Below are positions 28,040-36,765 of a stretch of 64,000 nt of DNA, in pieces. Both the position numbers and the translations under genes were made by a program. The DNA is taken from the NCBI RefSeq assembly GCF_014303395.1, contig NZ_CP060298.1, positions 4,793,001 through 4,857,000 on the forward strand, read 5' to 3'. The stretch's first letter is position 1, and the number at the start of each line of letters is the position of its first letter. Below the pieces are notes generated by a model, which made no database searches, had not been told where the DNA came from, and saw only the letters and a program-made list of their open reading frames with translations. This DNA is from Nakamurella sp. PAMC28650. GTDB taxonomy: Bacteria > Actinomycetota > Actinomycetes > Mycobacteriales > Nakamurellaceae.

Positions 28040-28978
28040 CTACACCGGGGGGGCCACGAACAGGCCCTTGTCGGGGTCGTTGAACGACTTCCGGGCCACG
28101 AACTCGTCCATCGCGTTGGCGGTCCCCCACTGGTCGGAGACCTCGGGATCGGAGAAGTCGTGCATGGACGGGTGCCAGGTGTCCTCGTCCAGTCGTTCGA
28201 GTTCGGTGGTGTATTCGATGGTGTTGCCGTGGGGATCGAGGAAGTAGCTGAAGGTGTTGTTGCCTGCCTTGTGCCGGCCCGGCCCCCAGATCTTCTCCAC
28301 CCCGGCCCGCAGCAGGCGTCCGGTTCCGCGCATGTACTCGTCGATCCCGCGCATCTCGAACGAGGCATGGTGCAGCGACGCGTGGGGTCCGCGGGCGATG
28401 GCAAAACTGTGGTGCCAGTCGTTGCACCGCATGAACCACATCATGTTGCCCATTCGCGGGTGCATCAGGGTGTCCGACAGCGCGAAGGACAGGTACTTCT
28501 CGTAGAAGGCCTTGGTGCCCTCCGGATCCGGTGAGTTGACCACCACGTGGGAAAGGCGCACCGGGATCGATTCCCTCTCCTCGATCCTGCGGTGCGCCCG
28601 CACGTCCACATCCGAGCTGATCTCGATGCACCGGCCGTCGTTGTCGAAGAACCGAAAACCGTAACCACCGCCCGGAGTGTCCAGCGCGGCCGGCTCGGTG
28701 ACCATTTGGACGCCATCACCGGCGAGCCGGAGGGCCAGGGTGTCGACATCGGCTGCGTCGGCGGCCCCGAACGCGATCAGATCGATCCGCTTCTCGTCCG
28801 CCTGGCGCAGCCGGACGACGTACTGCTCCGGTGATCCCTCCGCGGCCAGGAAGGTGACCCCGGAGTCGCTGTGCTCGGCCTTGAGACCCCAGTGCCCGGT
28901 GTAGAACTCGAGCTGCCGGGCGTGGTCGGGCACGGCTAGGTCGACGTGCCGGAGGTGGGTGATCAGGCGGTCGGTCAT
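28040..28978 (-). CDS. Two-domain extradiol ring-cleavage dioxygenase (VOC family)
   Basis: 312 residues made of two glyoxalase/VOC modules. The N-terminal module is LITHLRHVDLAVPDHARQL. The C-terminal catalytic module has VRLSHVVVNSPDPEG (first His), HASLHHASFEM (second His) and NTIEYTTEL (Glu), the 2-His-1-carboxylate iron site of catechol 2,3-dioxygenase relatives. Cleaves a catechol-type ring next to the hydroxyls. ATG 28978 overlaps the upstream decarboxylase stop by 4 bases. Confidence 0.92.
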   Translation of the reverse strand: MTDRLITHLRHVDLAVPDHARQLEFYTGHWGLKAEHSDSGVTFLAAEGSPEQYVVRLRQADEKRIDLIAFGAADAADVDTLALRLAGDGVQMVTEPAALDTPGGGYGFRFFDNDGRCIEISSDVDVRAHRRIEERESIPVRLSHVVVNSPDPEGTKAFYEKYLSFALSDTLMHPRMGNMMWFMRCNDWHHSFAIARGPHASLHHASFEMRGIDEYMRGTGRLLRAGVEKIWGPGRHKAGNNTFSYFLDPHGNTIEYTTELERLDEDTWHPSMHDFSDPEVSDQWGTANAMDEFVARKSFNDPDKGLFVAPPV

Positions 28979-30057
28979 GCTTTCACTCCTTGGAAACTTT
29001 CGGGAGACACGCTTTCGGAAGACGGGCCAGGGGGGCACACGCCGAGCGCCTGCGCGTTGCCTGTGGTGATGGCGTACTCCGCATCGGCGCCGAGACCGGC
29101 GGCCAACACACGGTCCACCGGGTCGGTGACGCCCATGTCGAACGGATAGTCCGAACCCATCAGGACCCGGTCAGGGCCGGCCGCGGCCACCAGTGCTCGC
29201 AACGCCTCCGGCGTGTGGACCAGGGAGTCGAAGTGGAGTTTCCGGAGGTAGCTGCTCGGCTTCTGCAGGCAACCTCTGGCCTCCGGCCGCACCTCCCAGG
29301 CGTGGTCGGAGCGGCCGAGAAAGGTCGGCAGGTAGCCCCCGCCGTGGGCGGCGAGCAGCTCGAGCCCCGGATGCCGATCCAGCACCCCCGAGAAGATGAG
29401 ATGGGAGAGGGCGACGGCATTCTCGACCGGCTGACCGACCGTGTTGGAGAGGTAGAAGTGGTCCAGACGTTCGTCGAGGGTGCAGCCGAACGGATGCAGG
29501 AAGATCACTGCACCCAATTCGGCCGCTCGTCGCCAGAACGGTTCCAGCCGCTCGTCACCCAGTTCGATCGTCCGGCCGGCCGTCGGTGCGTGGGAGGAGA
29601 TCTCCACCCCGACCAGACCGCATTCGCCCACCGCGTCGTCGAGCAACTCCACGCACAGGTCCGGATGCTGTAATGGCACCAGGCCCAGACCGGTGAAGCG
29701 GGTCGGTTCCTCGGCGACGATCGCGGCCACGCCGCGGTTCGCCGATCGGCACACCACCTTTGCCAGTTCGGGTTCGGCCCAGTAGTGATACTGCGACGGT
29801 GACGGCGAGATCACCTGCACCGCAACGCCGGCTGCGTCCATATCGGCCAGACGGCGATCCAGCACGGTCAACTGGGGGATCCGCGAGCCGAACATCCTCC
29901 CGGAGACCGCCATCGACTCGGCGCCGTTCCGCCGGGCGTCGAGTTCACGATGAGCGGCCAGGCCGGGCTGTCCGGCCACCGCCGCCTCCACCTCGGGCAC
30001 GATGACGTGGGCGTGCACGTCTACCGTCCTGGTCGACGCCGCTGCTCCCGACGTCAT
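28975..30057 (-). CDS. ACMSD-type amidohydrolase, probable decarboxylase
   Basis: 360 residues of amidohydrolase_2 type: metal-binding VDVHAHVIVPE (HxH at 15-17), IFLHPFGC, AAHGGGYLPTFLGR and LMGSDYPFDMG with the metal Asp. Relatives decarboxylate aminocarboxymuconate semialdehyde, resorcylates or other carboxylated ring products without a cofactor. ATG 30057 overlaps the monooxygenase stop by 4 bases. The preserved ligands suggest an active enzyme; which acid it handles is open. Confidence 0.87.
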   Translation of the reverse strand: MTSGAAASTRTVDVHAHVIVPEVEAAVAGQPGLAAHRELDARRNGAESMAVSGRMFGSRIPQLTVLDRRLADMDAAGVAVQVISPSPSQYHYWAEPELAKVVCRSANRGVAAIVAEEPTRFTGLGLVPLQHPDLCVELLDDAVGECGLVGVEISSHAPTAGRTIELGDERLEPFWRRAAELGAVIFLHPFGCTLDERLDHFYLSNTVGQPVENAVALSHLIFSGVLDRHPGLELLAAHGGGYLPTFLGRSDHAWEVRPEARGCLQKPSSYLRKLHFDSLVHTPEALRALVAAAGPDRVLMGSDYPFDMGVTDPVDRVLAAGLGADAEYAITTGNAQALGVCPPGPSSESVSPESFQGVKA

Positions 30058-31184
30058 GCCGGCACGCTGACCAATGCCGAGATGCGGCCCATCAGAGCGG
30101 GCACGTCGCCCCGCTCGTGGTCCAGCAGCCACTGGCCGAGTTGGTTGGAGGCATCCACCACCGCCTTCGCGCGGTCGAATCGCCGGGCCGTGAAGGCCGC
30201 CCACAGTTGTTCGTCGAGATCGTGGGCGCCGATCAGCAGCTCGGCCAGGACGGCGGCGTCTACTAGCGCCTGGGCGGCGCCCTGGGCCAGGGTCGGCGGG
30301 CACGAGTGCGCGGCATCGCCGATCAACACCACGCGTCCGCGGTGCCAATCGCCCTCCAGCACATGGGTTTCGAACCAGGTGTAGTTGATGCTCGACGGGT
30401 CGTCGAGAAGTTCCCTGATCAAGTCCCACGGCCCGTGGTATCCGGTGGAGAGTTCGCGCATGGCCGCCAGCTGCTGCTCGGGCGTCAGGACGCTGCGGTC
30501 CTGGGCATCCTCCACCAGGTAGGCGTAGAGCGAGTCCTGTCCGGTCGGGCAGTAGCCGGCGATGTAGCAGGGGCCGCCGTAGATCAGGTCGGTCCGCACC
30601 ACGGACTCCGGTCGGCCGGTGAACGCGCGCCAGATCCCCATCCCCGTCGACCTCGTCTCCAGTTCGATGCCCAGGGCCCGCCTGGTCCAGGACCGGATGC
30701 CGTCGGCACCGATCACGAGGTCGTAGCGTCCGGTCGAGCCGTCGGCGAAGCTCACGTCGATCCCGCTGTCGTCCTGCGCCAACGCGGTGTGAGTGGTGCC
30801 GAACCGGAACTTGACGCCCACCTCGGCGGCCCGGTCGAGCAGGATGCGCGCCAGTTCCGGCCGCGGCATACCGACGGTCGCCGGGAGATCGGCACCGCCG
30901 GTGCGAGCGTCGGGCATCTCGACCAGCAGGGTTCCATCGGCGTCAGGTGCGCGCAGACCGAGCGAGTCGAAGGGGTAACCGGCCGACAGGATCTGATCCC
31001 AGACCCCGAGCTGCCTCAGGACCCGCAAGGCGTTGCCCTGCAACGTGATACCGGAGCCGATGGCGGTGGCGTCCGGTTTCACCTCGACCAACTCGACCGC
31101 GACGCCGGCCTGGGCCAGCAGGATGGACACCGCGGTTCCGGCCGGACCACCGCCGACCACCAGAACTGTGTTCACAGCAGGCAT
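30054..31184 (-). CDS. FAD-dependent aromatic monooxygenase (PHBH/salicylate hydroxylase type)
   Basis: 376 residues with the class A flavin hydroxylase motifs: N-terminal VLVVGGGPAGTAVSILLA (GxGxxG), the middle DG motif YDLVIGADGIRSWTRR, and the C-terminal VVLIGDAAHSCPPTLAQGA. Uses NAD(P)H and O2 to hydroxylate, sometimes with decarboxylation. The start at ATG 31184 matches the Rossmann fold beginning. Lies 25 bp downstream of the cyclase gene and would form the diol substrate for the VOC dioxygenase. Confidence 0.93.
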   Translation of the reverse strand: MPAVNTVLVVGGGPAGTAVSILLAQAGVAVELVEVKPDATAIGSGITLQGNALRVLRQLGVWDQILSAGYPFDSLGLRAPDADGTLLVEMPDARTGGADLPATVGMPRPELARILLDRAAEVGVKFRFGTTHTALAQDDSGIDVSFADGSTGRYDLVIGADGIRSWTRRALGIELETRSTGMGIWRAFTGRPESVVRTDLIYGGPCYIAGYCPTGQDSLYAYLVEDAQDRSVLTPEQQLAAMRELSTGYHGPWDLIRELLDDPSSINYTWFETHVLEGDWHRGRVVLIGDAAHSCPPTLAQGAAQALVDAAVLAELLIGAHDLDEQLWAAFTARRFDRAKAVVDASNQLGQWLLDHERGDVPALMGRISALVSVPA

Positions 31185-31209
31185 GGTTCGCACTCCTCGT
31201 TCATGAGAG

Positions 31210-32214
31210 TCATTTGACAGCAACGGGGTTGACGGGCGCACCGACCGCGCCGGTGACCGGGATCGGGGCGGCGGTGAGGAAGAAGTCCCATTGCCCGTCC
31301 ACTGCACAGTCGGCCGACAATTCCTCGAGATCCCACATCTCGCCGAGGAAGAGGCCCATGTTCGGGATGGCCACCTGGTGCAGCGGTTGGAACGCGGCAT
31401 CGAATTCGTTGGGACGTACCTCGAATCCCCAGGTGTCGGTGGCGATGGCTGCGATCTCCCGTTCGAACAGCCAGTCCGCCGTGGTGAACGACAGGCCCGG
31501 CGATGCGCCGCCGGCGTAGTCGCCCCATCCCTCGCGCCTGGCTCTGGCCAACCGCCCGGTCCGGATGACGAGCAGGTCACCGCGCCCGACGGCCGCACTG
31601 GCCCCTTGCGCGTGGATGGTCTGCTCGAGATGTGCGGTGATGATGGCGAACCCGTCCGGTAGTTCACCGTCGGTACCGACCGACCGCCCGACGTCCAGCA
31701 GCACGCCCCGGCCGGCGATCAGCCCACCCACCGTCTGTATCCCGGTGACCAGATCGCCTTCACTGGTGACCACCTCGCCGGCCCGGCGGCCGTTGTAGGC
31801 CATCCCGTGGTCGAAGATGTGCCCGAGGCCGTCCCACTGGGTGGAGGCCTGCAGGGGCATGAACACCACGTCGTCGGCCCCGCCGAAGCCGTGCGGGAAT
31901 CCCTGGTTGGCACGTTCCGCGTCCACCCCGGTGTCCAGCATGGTGTGCACCGGGTTGGTCCGCCGGCGCCACCCCTTCTGCGGTCCGTTCATGTCGAAGG
32001 ACTGGGCGAGGGAGAAGGTGACACCCCGTCGGACCAGGGCTGCGCCCTCCACCCTCTTGTCCGGGGTCAGGAAATTCAGCGTGCCGAGGACGTCGTCGGC
32101 GCCCCACCGCCCGGCATTGGAACAACGGGCGGCCGCCGCGGCGATCGCCCCGGCCGGGTCACCCCGATCCGGCACCACCACCGGCAACGGCACTGGCGCG
32201 CCCGGGGAGTTCAC
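31210..32214 (-). CDS. Cyclase-family (kynurenine formamidase-like) hydrolase
   Basis: 334 residues with the metal motif STQWDGLGHIFDHGMAYNG (H-x-G/D-x-H type), GVLLDVGR and GDLLVIRTG. Family members hydrolyse amides or lactones, or open rings. GTG 32214 is preferred because it gives the GTGA overlap with the upstream stop seen across the operon; ATG 32235 would add seven residues. Likely a hydrolytic step in the same pathway as the dioxygenase. Confidence 0.87.
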   Translation of the reverse strand: MNSPGAPVPLPVVVPDRGDPAGAIAAAAARCSNAGRWGADDVLGTLNFLTPDKRVEGAALVRRGVTFSLAQSFDMNGPQKGWRRRTNPVHTMLDTGVDAERANQGFPHGFGGADDVVFMPLQASTQWDGLGHIFDHGMAYNGRRAGEVVTSEGDLVTGIQTVGGLIAGRGVLLDVGRSVGTDGELPDGFAIITAHLEQTIHAQGASAAVGRGDLLVIRTGRLARARREGWGDYAGGASPGLSFTTADWLFEREIAAIATDTWGFEVRPNEFDAAFQPLHQVAIPNMGLFLGEMWDLEELSADCAVDGQWDFFLTAAPIPVTGAVGAPVNPVAVK

Positions 32215-33179
32215 CTCCGGGCCTCCGCGACGCATCGGATCACCTGGGAGCCCAGACCGGTGATGGTCCCCACCATCACATCGCCGTCGCGCAGGAAACG
32301 CCCGGTCGGCTGGCCGTTGCCCGCGGGGCTACCGGTCAGCACCAGGTCACCCGGAAGCAGCGTGGTGGTCTGGGAGATCTCCGAGATCAACGCGGCGACG
32401 TCGAAGAGCATGTCCTTGGTCGACTCGTCCTGACGGACCTCACCGTTCAGCGTCAGCGTGATCCGCAGGTCCATCGGATCGGCGACCGCAGCGGCCGGAA
32501 CCAGCCACGGCCCGGTGGGCAGGAAGCCGGGCGCGTTCTTGCCACGGAACCAATCGGTGCCGATCTCCTTCATGTCGCGCCGGAAGACCCGGTCCCGGGT
32601 GGTCAGATCGTTGACGATGGTGTACCCGGCGACGTGCTCGAGTGCCTCTCCGCGGCCGACCCGAAACGCCGGGACGCCGATCACCGCAGCCAGTTCGAGT
32701 TCCCAGTCGTGGCGATCGCTGTAGGCCGGCAGTGTCACGTCGTCGAAAGGACCGCCGATCGACGACGGCAGACCCAGGAACACGTAGGGAATACCGCTGG
32801 CGGCACGTTCGTCCATCATGGCGGCGACCTCTGCCCTGACCTCATCCACGGTCTTGCCCTCGGTGATCTCCATGTGCGCCATGGCCAGATCGATGACGTG
32901 GGTCCGGTAGTTGGCCCCCGACTGGAAGACCTGCCGCGGCTGCACCGGAGCCAGCACCACGTGGTCGGCCAGATCTGCTGTCATGGAGAGGTTCTCGAGA
33001 ATCGGCAGGACGCGGGTCCAGTCCTGCAGCAGGTCGGTCACCGAGACCGGCACCGGCAGGCCGATCTCGTCGGCGACCGTGTCCAGGTCGAGCACACGCT
33101 CGTACCTGACCAGGGCGGTGAACTCACGGGTGCCGTCGGACAGGCGGCCGAGCGCAAAGGCGGGTGTAGCGGGATCCAC
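32211..33179 (-). CDS. Fumarylacetoacetate hydrolase-family protein
   Basis: 322 residues: PRQVFQSGANYRTHV, VFLGLPSSIGGPFDDV, the metal-binding WELELAAVIGVPA, GYTIVNDLTTRDR, FLPTGPWLVPA and LTGSPAGNG. Family members hydrolyse or decarboxylate ring-fission products. GTG 33179 has GAAAGGG upstream. First gene of a six-gene leftward operon, divergent from a lysR gene, and intact, in contrast to the frameshifted paralogue at its far end. Confidence 0.92.
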   Translation of the reverse strand: MDPATPAFALGRLSDGTREFTALVRYERVLDLDTVADEIGLPVPVSVTDLLQDWTRVLPILENLSMTADLADHVVLAPVQPRQVFQSGANYRTHVIDLAMAHMEITEGKTVDEVRAEVAAMMDERAASGIPYVFLGLPSSIGGPFDDVTLPAYSDRHDWELELAAVIGVPAFRVGRGEALEHVAGYTIVNDLTTRDRVFRRDMKEIGTDWFRGKNAPGFLPTGPWLVPAAAVADPMDLRITLTLNGEVRQDESTKDMLFDVAALISEISQTTTLLPGDLVLTGSPAGNGQPTGRFLRDGDVMVGTITGLGSQVIRCVAEARR

Positions 33180-33288
33180 GATGACCCTTTCGTCAGGACT
33201 GGTGTCGTCAGCCTCCCCTGGCCCATCGACATCAGGAAGATGAAATTGCTGATGCCGGAAATCACTGCGGTCGATATGCTCGGCCACT

Positions 33289-34205
33289 GTGAACCTGGGT
33301 AACCTCGACCTGAACCTGCTGGTCTCGTTGGACGCCCTCCTGCAGGAGCGGAGCGTCACCCGTGCAGCGGCTCTTCTTGGCCTCGGCCAACCTGCTCTCT
33401 CGGCCTCCCTGGCCAAGCTGCGTCGACACTTCAACACCCTTTGCTCTTCCGGGTCGGGAACGAGTACCGCCTGACCCCCCTCGCGGTCCAGCTGAAATCC
33501 AGAACCCGGACGGCACTGGACGGTGCGGATCGTGTCTTCAGCGCCCAGCCGGACTTCGATCCGATGCATTCACGTCGGGAGTTCAGCGTCGTGATGAGCG
33601 ACTACGGCATCGCGATCCTGGGTCAGACCCTGGTCGATCTGATGACCACGGAAGCGCCGGCGGCCAGGATCCGTTTGGTGCACAACACCCCTGACTTCGT
33701 CGACCGGGCCGAACAGGCCCTGATGTCCATCGACGCGCTCATCCTGCCGCACGGGTTCGTCTCCGACCTGCCCCATGTCGACCTCTACCGGGACGAGTGG
33801 GTCCTGGTGGTCGCCGGCGACAACCCCGAGGTGGGGGCCGTGCTGACCATCGGGCAACTGACCACGATGCCCTGGGTGGTGACCTACCACGGGCCCACGG
33901 CCTCGACGCCGGCGGCGCGGCAGATGCGCATGCTGGGGATCGAGCCGCAGGTCCAGGTGGTGACGGAGAGCTTCCTGGCCATCCCGGCACTGGTGGCCGG
34001 GAGTGGCAGGATCGCCCTGCTCCAGCGCCGGCTGGTCAGCAAGTTGCCACTGGACAGCGGAATCCGGGCGCTGCCGTGCCCGTTCGAGGTCGGCCCGCTG
34101 GTCGAGGCGATGTGGTGGCATTCGGCCTACGATCGCGATCCGGAGCACCTGTACTTCCGCGATCTGGTGCAGCGGGCCGCGAAATCGGCCACCGGGGCGG
34201 GCTGA
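33289..34205 (+). pseudogene. LysR-family regulator, frameshifted in the linker helix
   Basis: From GTG 33289 the helix-turn-helix reads [39 protein letters not shown]. The frame then breaks and continues one base off with [16 protein letters not shown] and the whole effector domain to 34205. The break is near 33435, where AAC-AC-CCT should read as Asn-Asp-Pro, so one base is missing. Restored length is about 305 residues, normal for LysR of the NahR/NodD-like group. Divergent from the ring-cleavage operon, so probably its activator. Confidence 0.9.
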
Positions 34206-34260
34206 CATCAGCTCGCCGAGGACGTACCTCGTTCAACCAGCGATCACCGGGGAGTTTCAG

Positions 34261-35193
34261 ATGGGTCTGCCGAGCCTGGATCTCAACCTGCTGGTGGCGC
34301 TGCACGCGCTGCTGGCCGAGCGCAACGTGACGCGGGCCGGCGAGCGCATCGGCCTGAGCCAGCCCGCCACGAGCGCGGCCCTTGCCCGTCTCCGCCGGCA
34401 CTTCGACGACGAGCTGCTGCAGCGGGTCGGGTCGCGCTACGAGCTGACGCCGCTGGCGTCGTCCCTGCTGGAGCAGTTCCAACTCGCCCTCCGCTACGTC
34501 GAGAACACCTTCGCGGCACGACCCGTCTTCAACGCTGCCGTTTCCACCAGGGGCTTCTCGATCCTCGCGTCGGACTACGCGTTGATCGTGCTCGGCGGGA
34601 CCCTCGGCCGACTGATGCAGGAGCGGGCACCGAACGTCCGGCTGCACATCAACAACCTGGACCGGCACCTGGTCGACGACGCTGCCAACACGCTCCGGAT
34701 CCACGACGCCATGTTGCTGCCCAAGGGCTATGTCTCCGATCTGGCCGAGGCTCCCCTGTTCGAGGACGACTGGGTCATCCTGGCCTCGACCAGGCCGGGC
34801 CGGGAGGCCAGGGTGCTGGACCTCGACGAGCTGTCGACCGCTCGATGGGTCACCACCTACGACTCGCCGACCCAGTTCACCCCCGCCGACAAGACGCTGA
34901 GATTTCTGGGCATCGAGCGGAGATCGGACATCATCGTGGAGAACTTCGCCTCGCTGCCATTCCTGGTGCGCGACACCGATCGTCTCGCACTGGTACCGCG
35001 TCGCCTCGCCCACACCTTCGGCAGGGTCGAGGGAATCGAGCAACTCGAACCTCCCGTCTCGTTGCCGCAGCTGAGCGAGAGCCTCTGGTGGCATCCCAGC
35101 CGAGAGACAGATCCGGGCCACCGATGGCTCCTGGACATCATCATCGACGCCGCCGACCAGATTGGGATGGAAACGCGGAACGTTCCCCGCTAG
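34261..35193 (+). CDS. LysR-family regulator (NahR/NodD-like)
   Basis: 310 residues, start ATG 34261. HTH: LDLNLLVALHALLAERNVTR, GLSQPATSAALARLRRHFDD, then DELLQRVGSRYELTPLA; the effector domain follows. It parallels the frameshifted gene just upstream along its whole length, so the pair looks like an old tandem duplication. Candidate targets are the leftward ring-cleavage operon and the rightward ABC importer. Confidence 0.93.
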   Translation: MGLPSLDLNLLVALHALLAERNVTRAGERIGLSQPATSAALARLRRHFDDELLQRVGSRYELTPLASSLLEQFQLALRYVENTFAARPVFNAAVSTRGFSILASDYALIVLGGTLGRLMQERAPNVRLHINNLDRHLVDDAANTLRIHDAMLLPKGYVSDLAEAPLFEDDWVILASTRPGREARVLDLDELSTARWVTTYDSPTQFTPADKTLRFLGIERRSDIIVENFASLPFLVRDTDRLALVPRRLAHTFGRVEGIEQLEPPVSLPQLSESLWWHPSRETDPGHRWLLDIIIDAADQIGMETRNVPR

Positions 35194-35255
35194 TGCGACA
35201 CTGCTTGTGGCACAATGCTTTCTGCGTCGTCCCGCTGGATCTGGTGGTGTATTGA

Positions 35256-35280
35256 CCTTCGTCCGTCGATATGACGAAGG
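35256..35280. promoter_or_regulatory. Inverted repeat upstream of the first ABC importer
   Basis: CCTTCGTC and GACGAAGG form perfect 8-bp arms around 9 bases, 63 bp past the lysR stop and 202 bp before the importer start. No T-run follows, so an operator or a weak terminator are both possible. The rest of 35194-35481 shows only a short TTGTG/CACAA repeat near 35207. Confidence 0.5.
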
Positions 35281-35481
35281 GCCGATCAGTGCGCTCCCGA
35301 AATGGATCTCGGCCAGGAGAACAGCCCTGCCATCCGTTGGGCAAATGGTCCCCATGTCCACATTCGATTTCTCAAGCCCGGTGACGGCGTGGTTTCTTGG
35401 CACTCACGACGGATGCCAGACAGGCCCGTCGGTACGGCAGCCGAGTCTGCCTCTACACGGCCCCCAACGACGGAGGTACCT

Positions 35482-36765
35482 GTGTCACGCACAACCCATC
35501 TCATTCGCATGCTCGGCGCCGGCCTGGTCTGCGTGGCTCTCGCCACCACCTCGGCCTGCTCGTCGAAGTCCGCGGCCACCAACAATTCCGCACCAGCCTC
35601 CGCAACATCATCACCACTGTCCTCCGCGGCCGGGGCAGCCGGGTCAGCAGGCTCATCGGCTGGACCCGGTTCATCGGCTGCGCCCGGCTCTTCGGCAGCG
35701 CCCGGCTCGGGCGGCGCCACGTCCGCGGGCTCGGCGGCGCTCGCGCTCGCACATCAGGGGGTCACCGGCCCCCTGCCGTCGGCGTCGGTCGAGCCCAAGT
35801 CGGGGGTGAACTACTGGGTCGTCTCCTGTGGACAACGCGTCAGCACCTGCTCGTCCACGACGGCGGGGGCAGTCGAGGCGGCCACCAAGATCGGCTGGCA
35901 GACCCACGTCTGCGACGGTCAGCTCAACCCGGCCGGCATCTCCAGTTGCATCCGGCAGGCCGTCGCCGCCAAAGCGGCGGCCCTGCAGGTCATCGGCACC
36001 GATTGCGCGCCGATCAAACAGGCCCTCACCGAGGCCAACGCGGCCGGTATCAAGACCATCGGCGGCGGCGGCTTCGACTGCTCGGAGACCGGGGGCGATC
36101 GGGTCTTCAGCGGCTTCATCAAGTACCAGGTCAAATTCAGCAATCACCAGTGGTGGGCGCAGATCGGCAAACTCCAGGCCGACTGGCTCATCGGGGCCAC
36201 CAACGGGCAGGCCAAGGTGCTCTCGGTGAAGTTCACCGACGAGGCCTGGGGCGATGACATCCAGAATGCGTTCATCGCCGAGCTCAAGACCTGCGCAGGC
36301 TGTTCGATCGTCAAGACGCAGGAGCTGAGCAACGGCGACCTGGCCGACGGATCGCTGCGGACGAAGTTCTCCACCGCGCTGCTCCAGGCCACCACGGCGA
36401 ACGCGATCAACGTGCCGATCGACGGCTGGTTCTCCGCGGGCCTCGCCCAGGCCGTCACCAGCTCCGGCCGGGCCGCCACCCTGAAGGTGATCGGCTCGAT
36501 CGGAGAGGTCCCCAACATGGAATACATCCGGACCGGGGCGGGCGAGAACGCCAGCGCCGCATTCTCCGGCAACAACTCCGGCTGGGCCGGCGTCGATGTC
36601 GCGGTTCGCCTGCTCGACGGCCAGACCGCTCCGGCCGACGGATTTCCCGAAGGCGTCAGCATCCGGGTGGTCGACCGGACGGCGAACCTACCCGCCAGTG
36701 GCAGCCCGTACCAGCCCCCGGTCGACTACCGGGCGGCCTACCTGAAGCTCTGGGGCGTTTCGTGA
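35482..36765 (+). CDS. Sugar-type (CUT2) ABC substrate-binding lipoprotein
   Basis: 427 residues from GTG 35482, with GGAGG upstream. Lipoprotein signal LVCVALATTSAC, then an Ala/Ser/Gly/Pro linker of about 60 residues, then a periplasmic-binding-protein fold (YWVVSCGQRVSTCSS, IGTDCAPIKQALTEANAAGI). It has an unusual number of cysteines in the mature domain, probably in disulfides. Coupled to the ATPase (GTGA). The ligand is unknown; the setting among ring-cleavage genes suggests an aromatic compound or its glycoside. Confidence 0.88.
   Translation: MSRTTHLIRMLGAGLVCVALATTSACSSKSAATNNSAPASATSSPLSSAAGAAGSAGSSAGPGSSAAPGSSAAPGSGGATSAGSAALALAHQGVTGPLPSASVEPKSGVNYWVVSCGQRVSTCSSTTAGAVEAATKIGWQTHVCDGQLNPAGISSCIRQAVAAKAAALQVIGTDCAPIKQALTEANAAGIKTIGGGGFDCSETGGDRVFSGFIKYQVKFSNHQWWAQIGKLQADWLIGATNGQAKVLSVKFTDEAWGDDIQNAFIAELKTCAGCSIVKTQELSNGDLADGSLRTKFSTALLQATTANAINVPIDGWFSAGLAQAVTSSGRAATLKVIGSIGEVPNMEYIRTGAGENASAAFSGNNSGWAGVDVAVRLLDGQTAPADGFPEGVSIRVVDRTANLPASGSPYQPPVDYRAAYLKLWGVS

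Noticed and set aside
28975-30057. ACMSD-type amidohydrolase as the LigI pyrone hydrolase
   Set aside because: The motifs (VDVHAHVI, AAHGGGY) fit the decarboxylase branch, and the gene lies in a different operon from LigAB.
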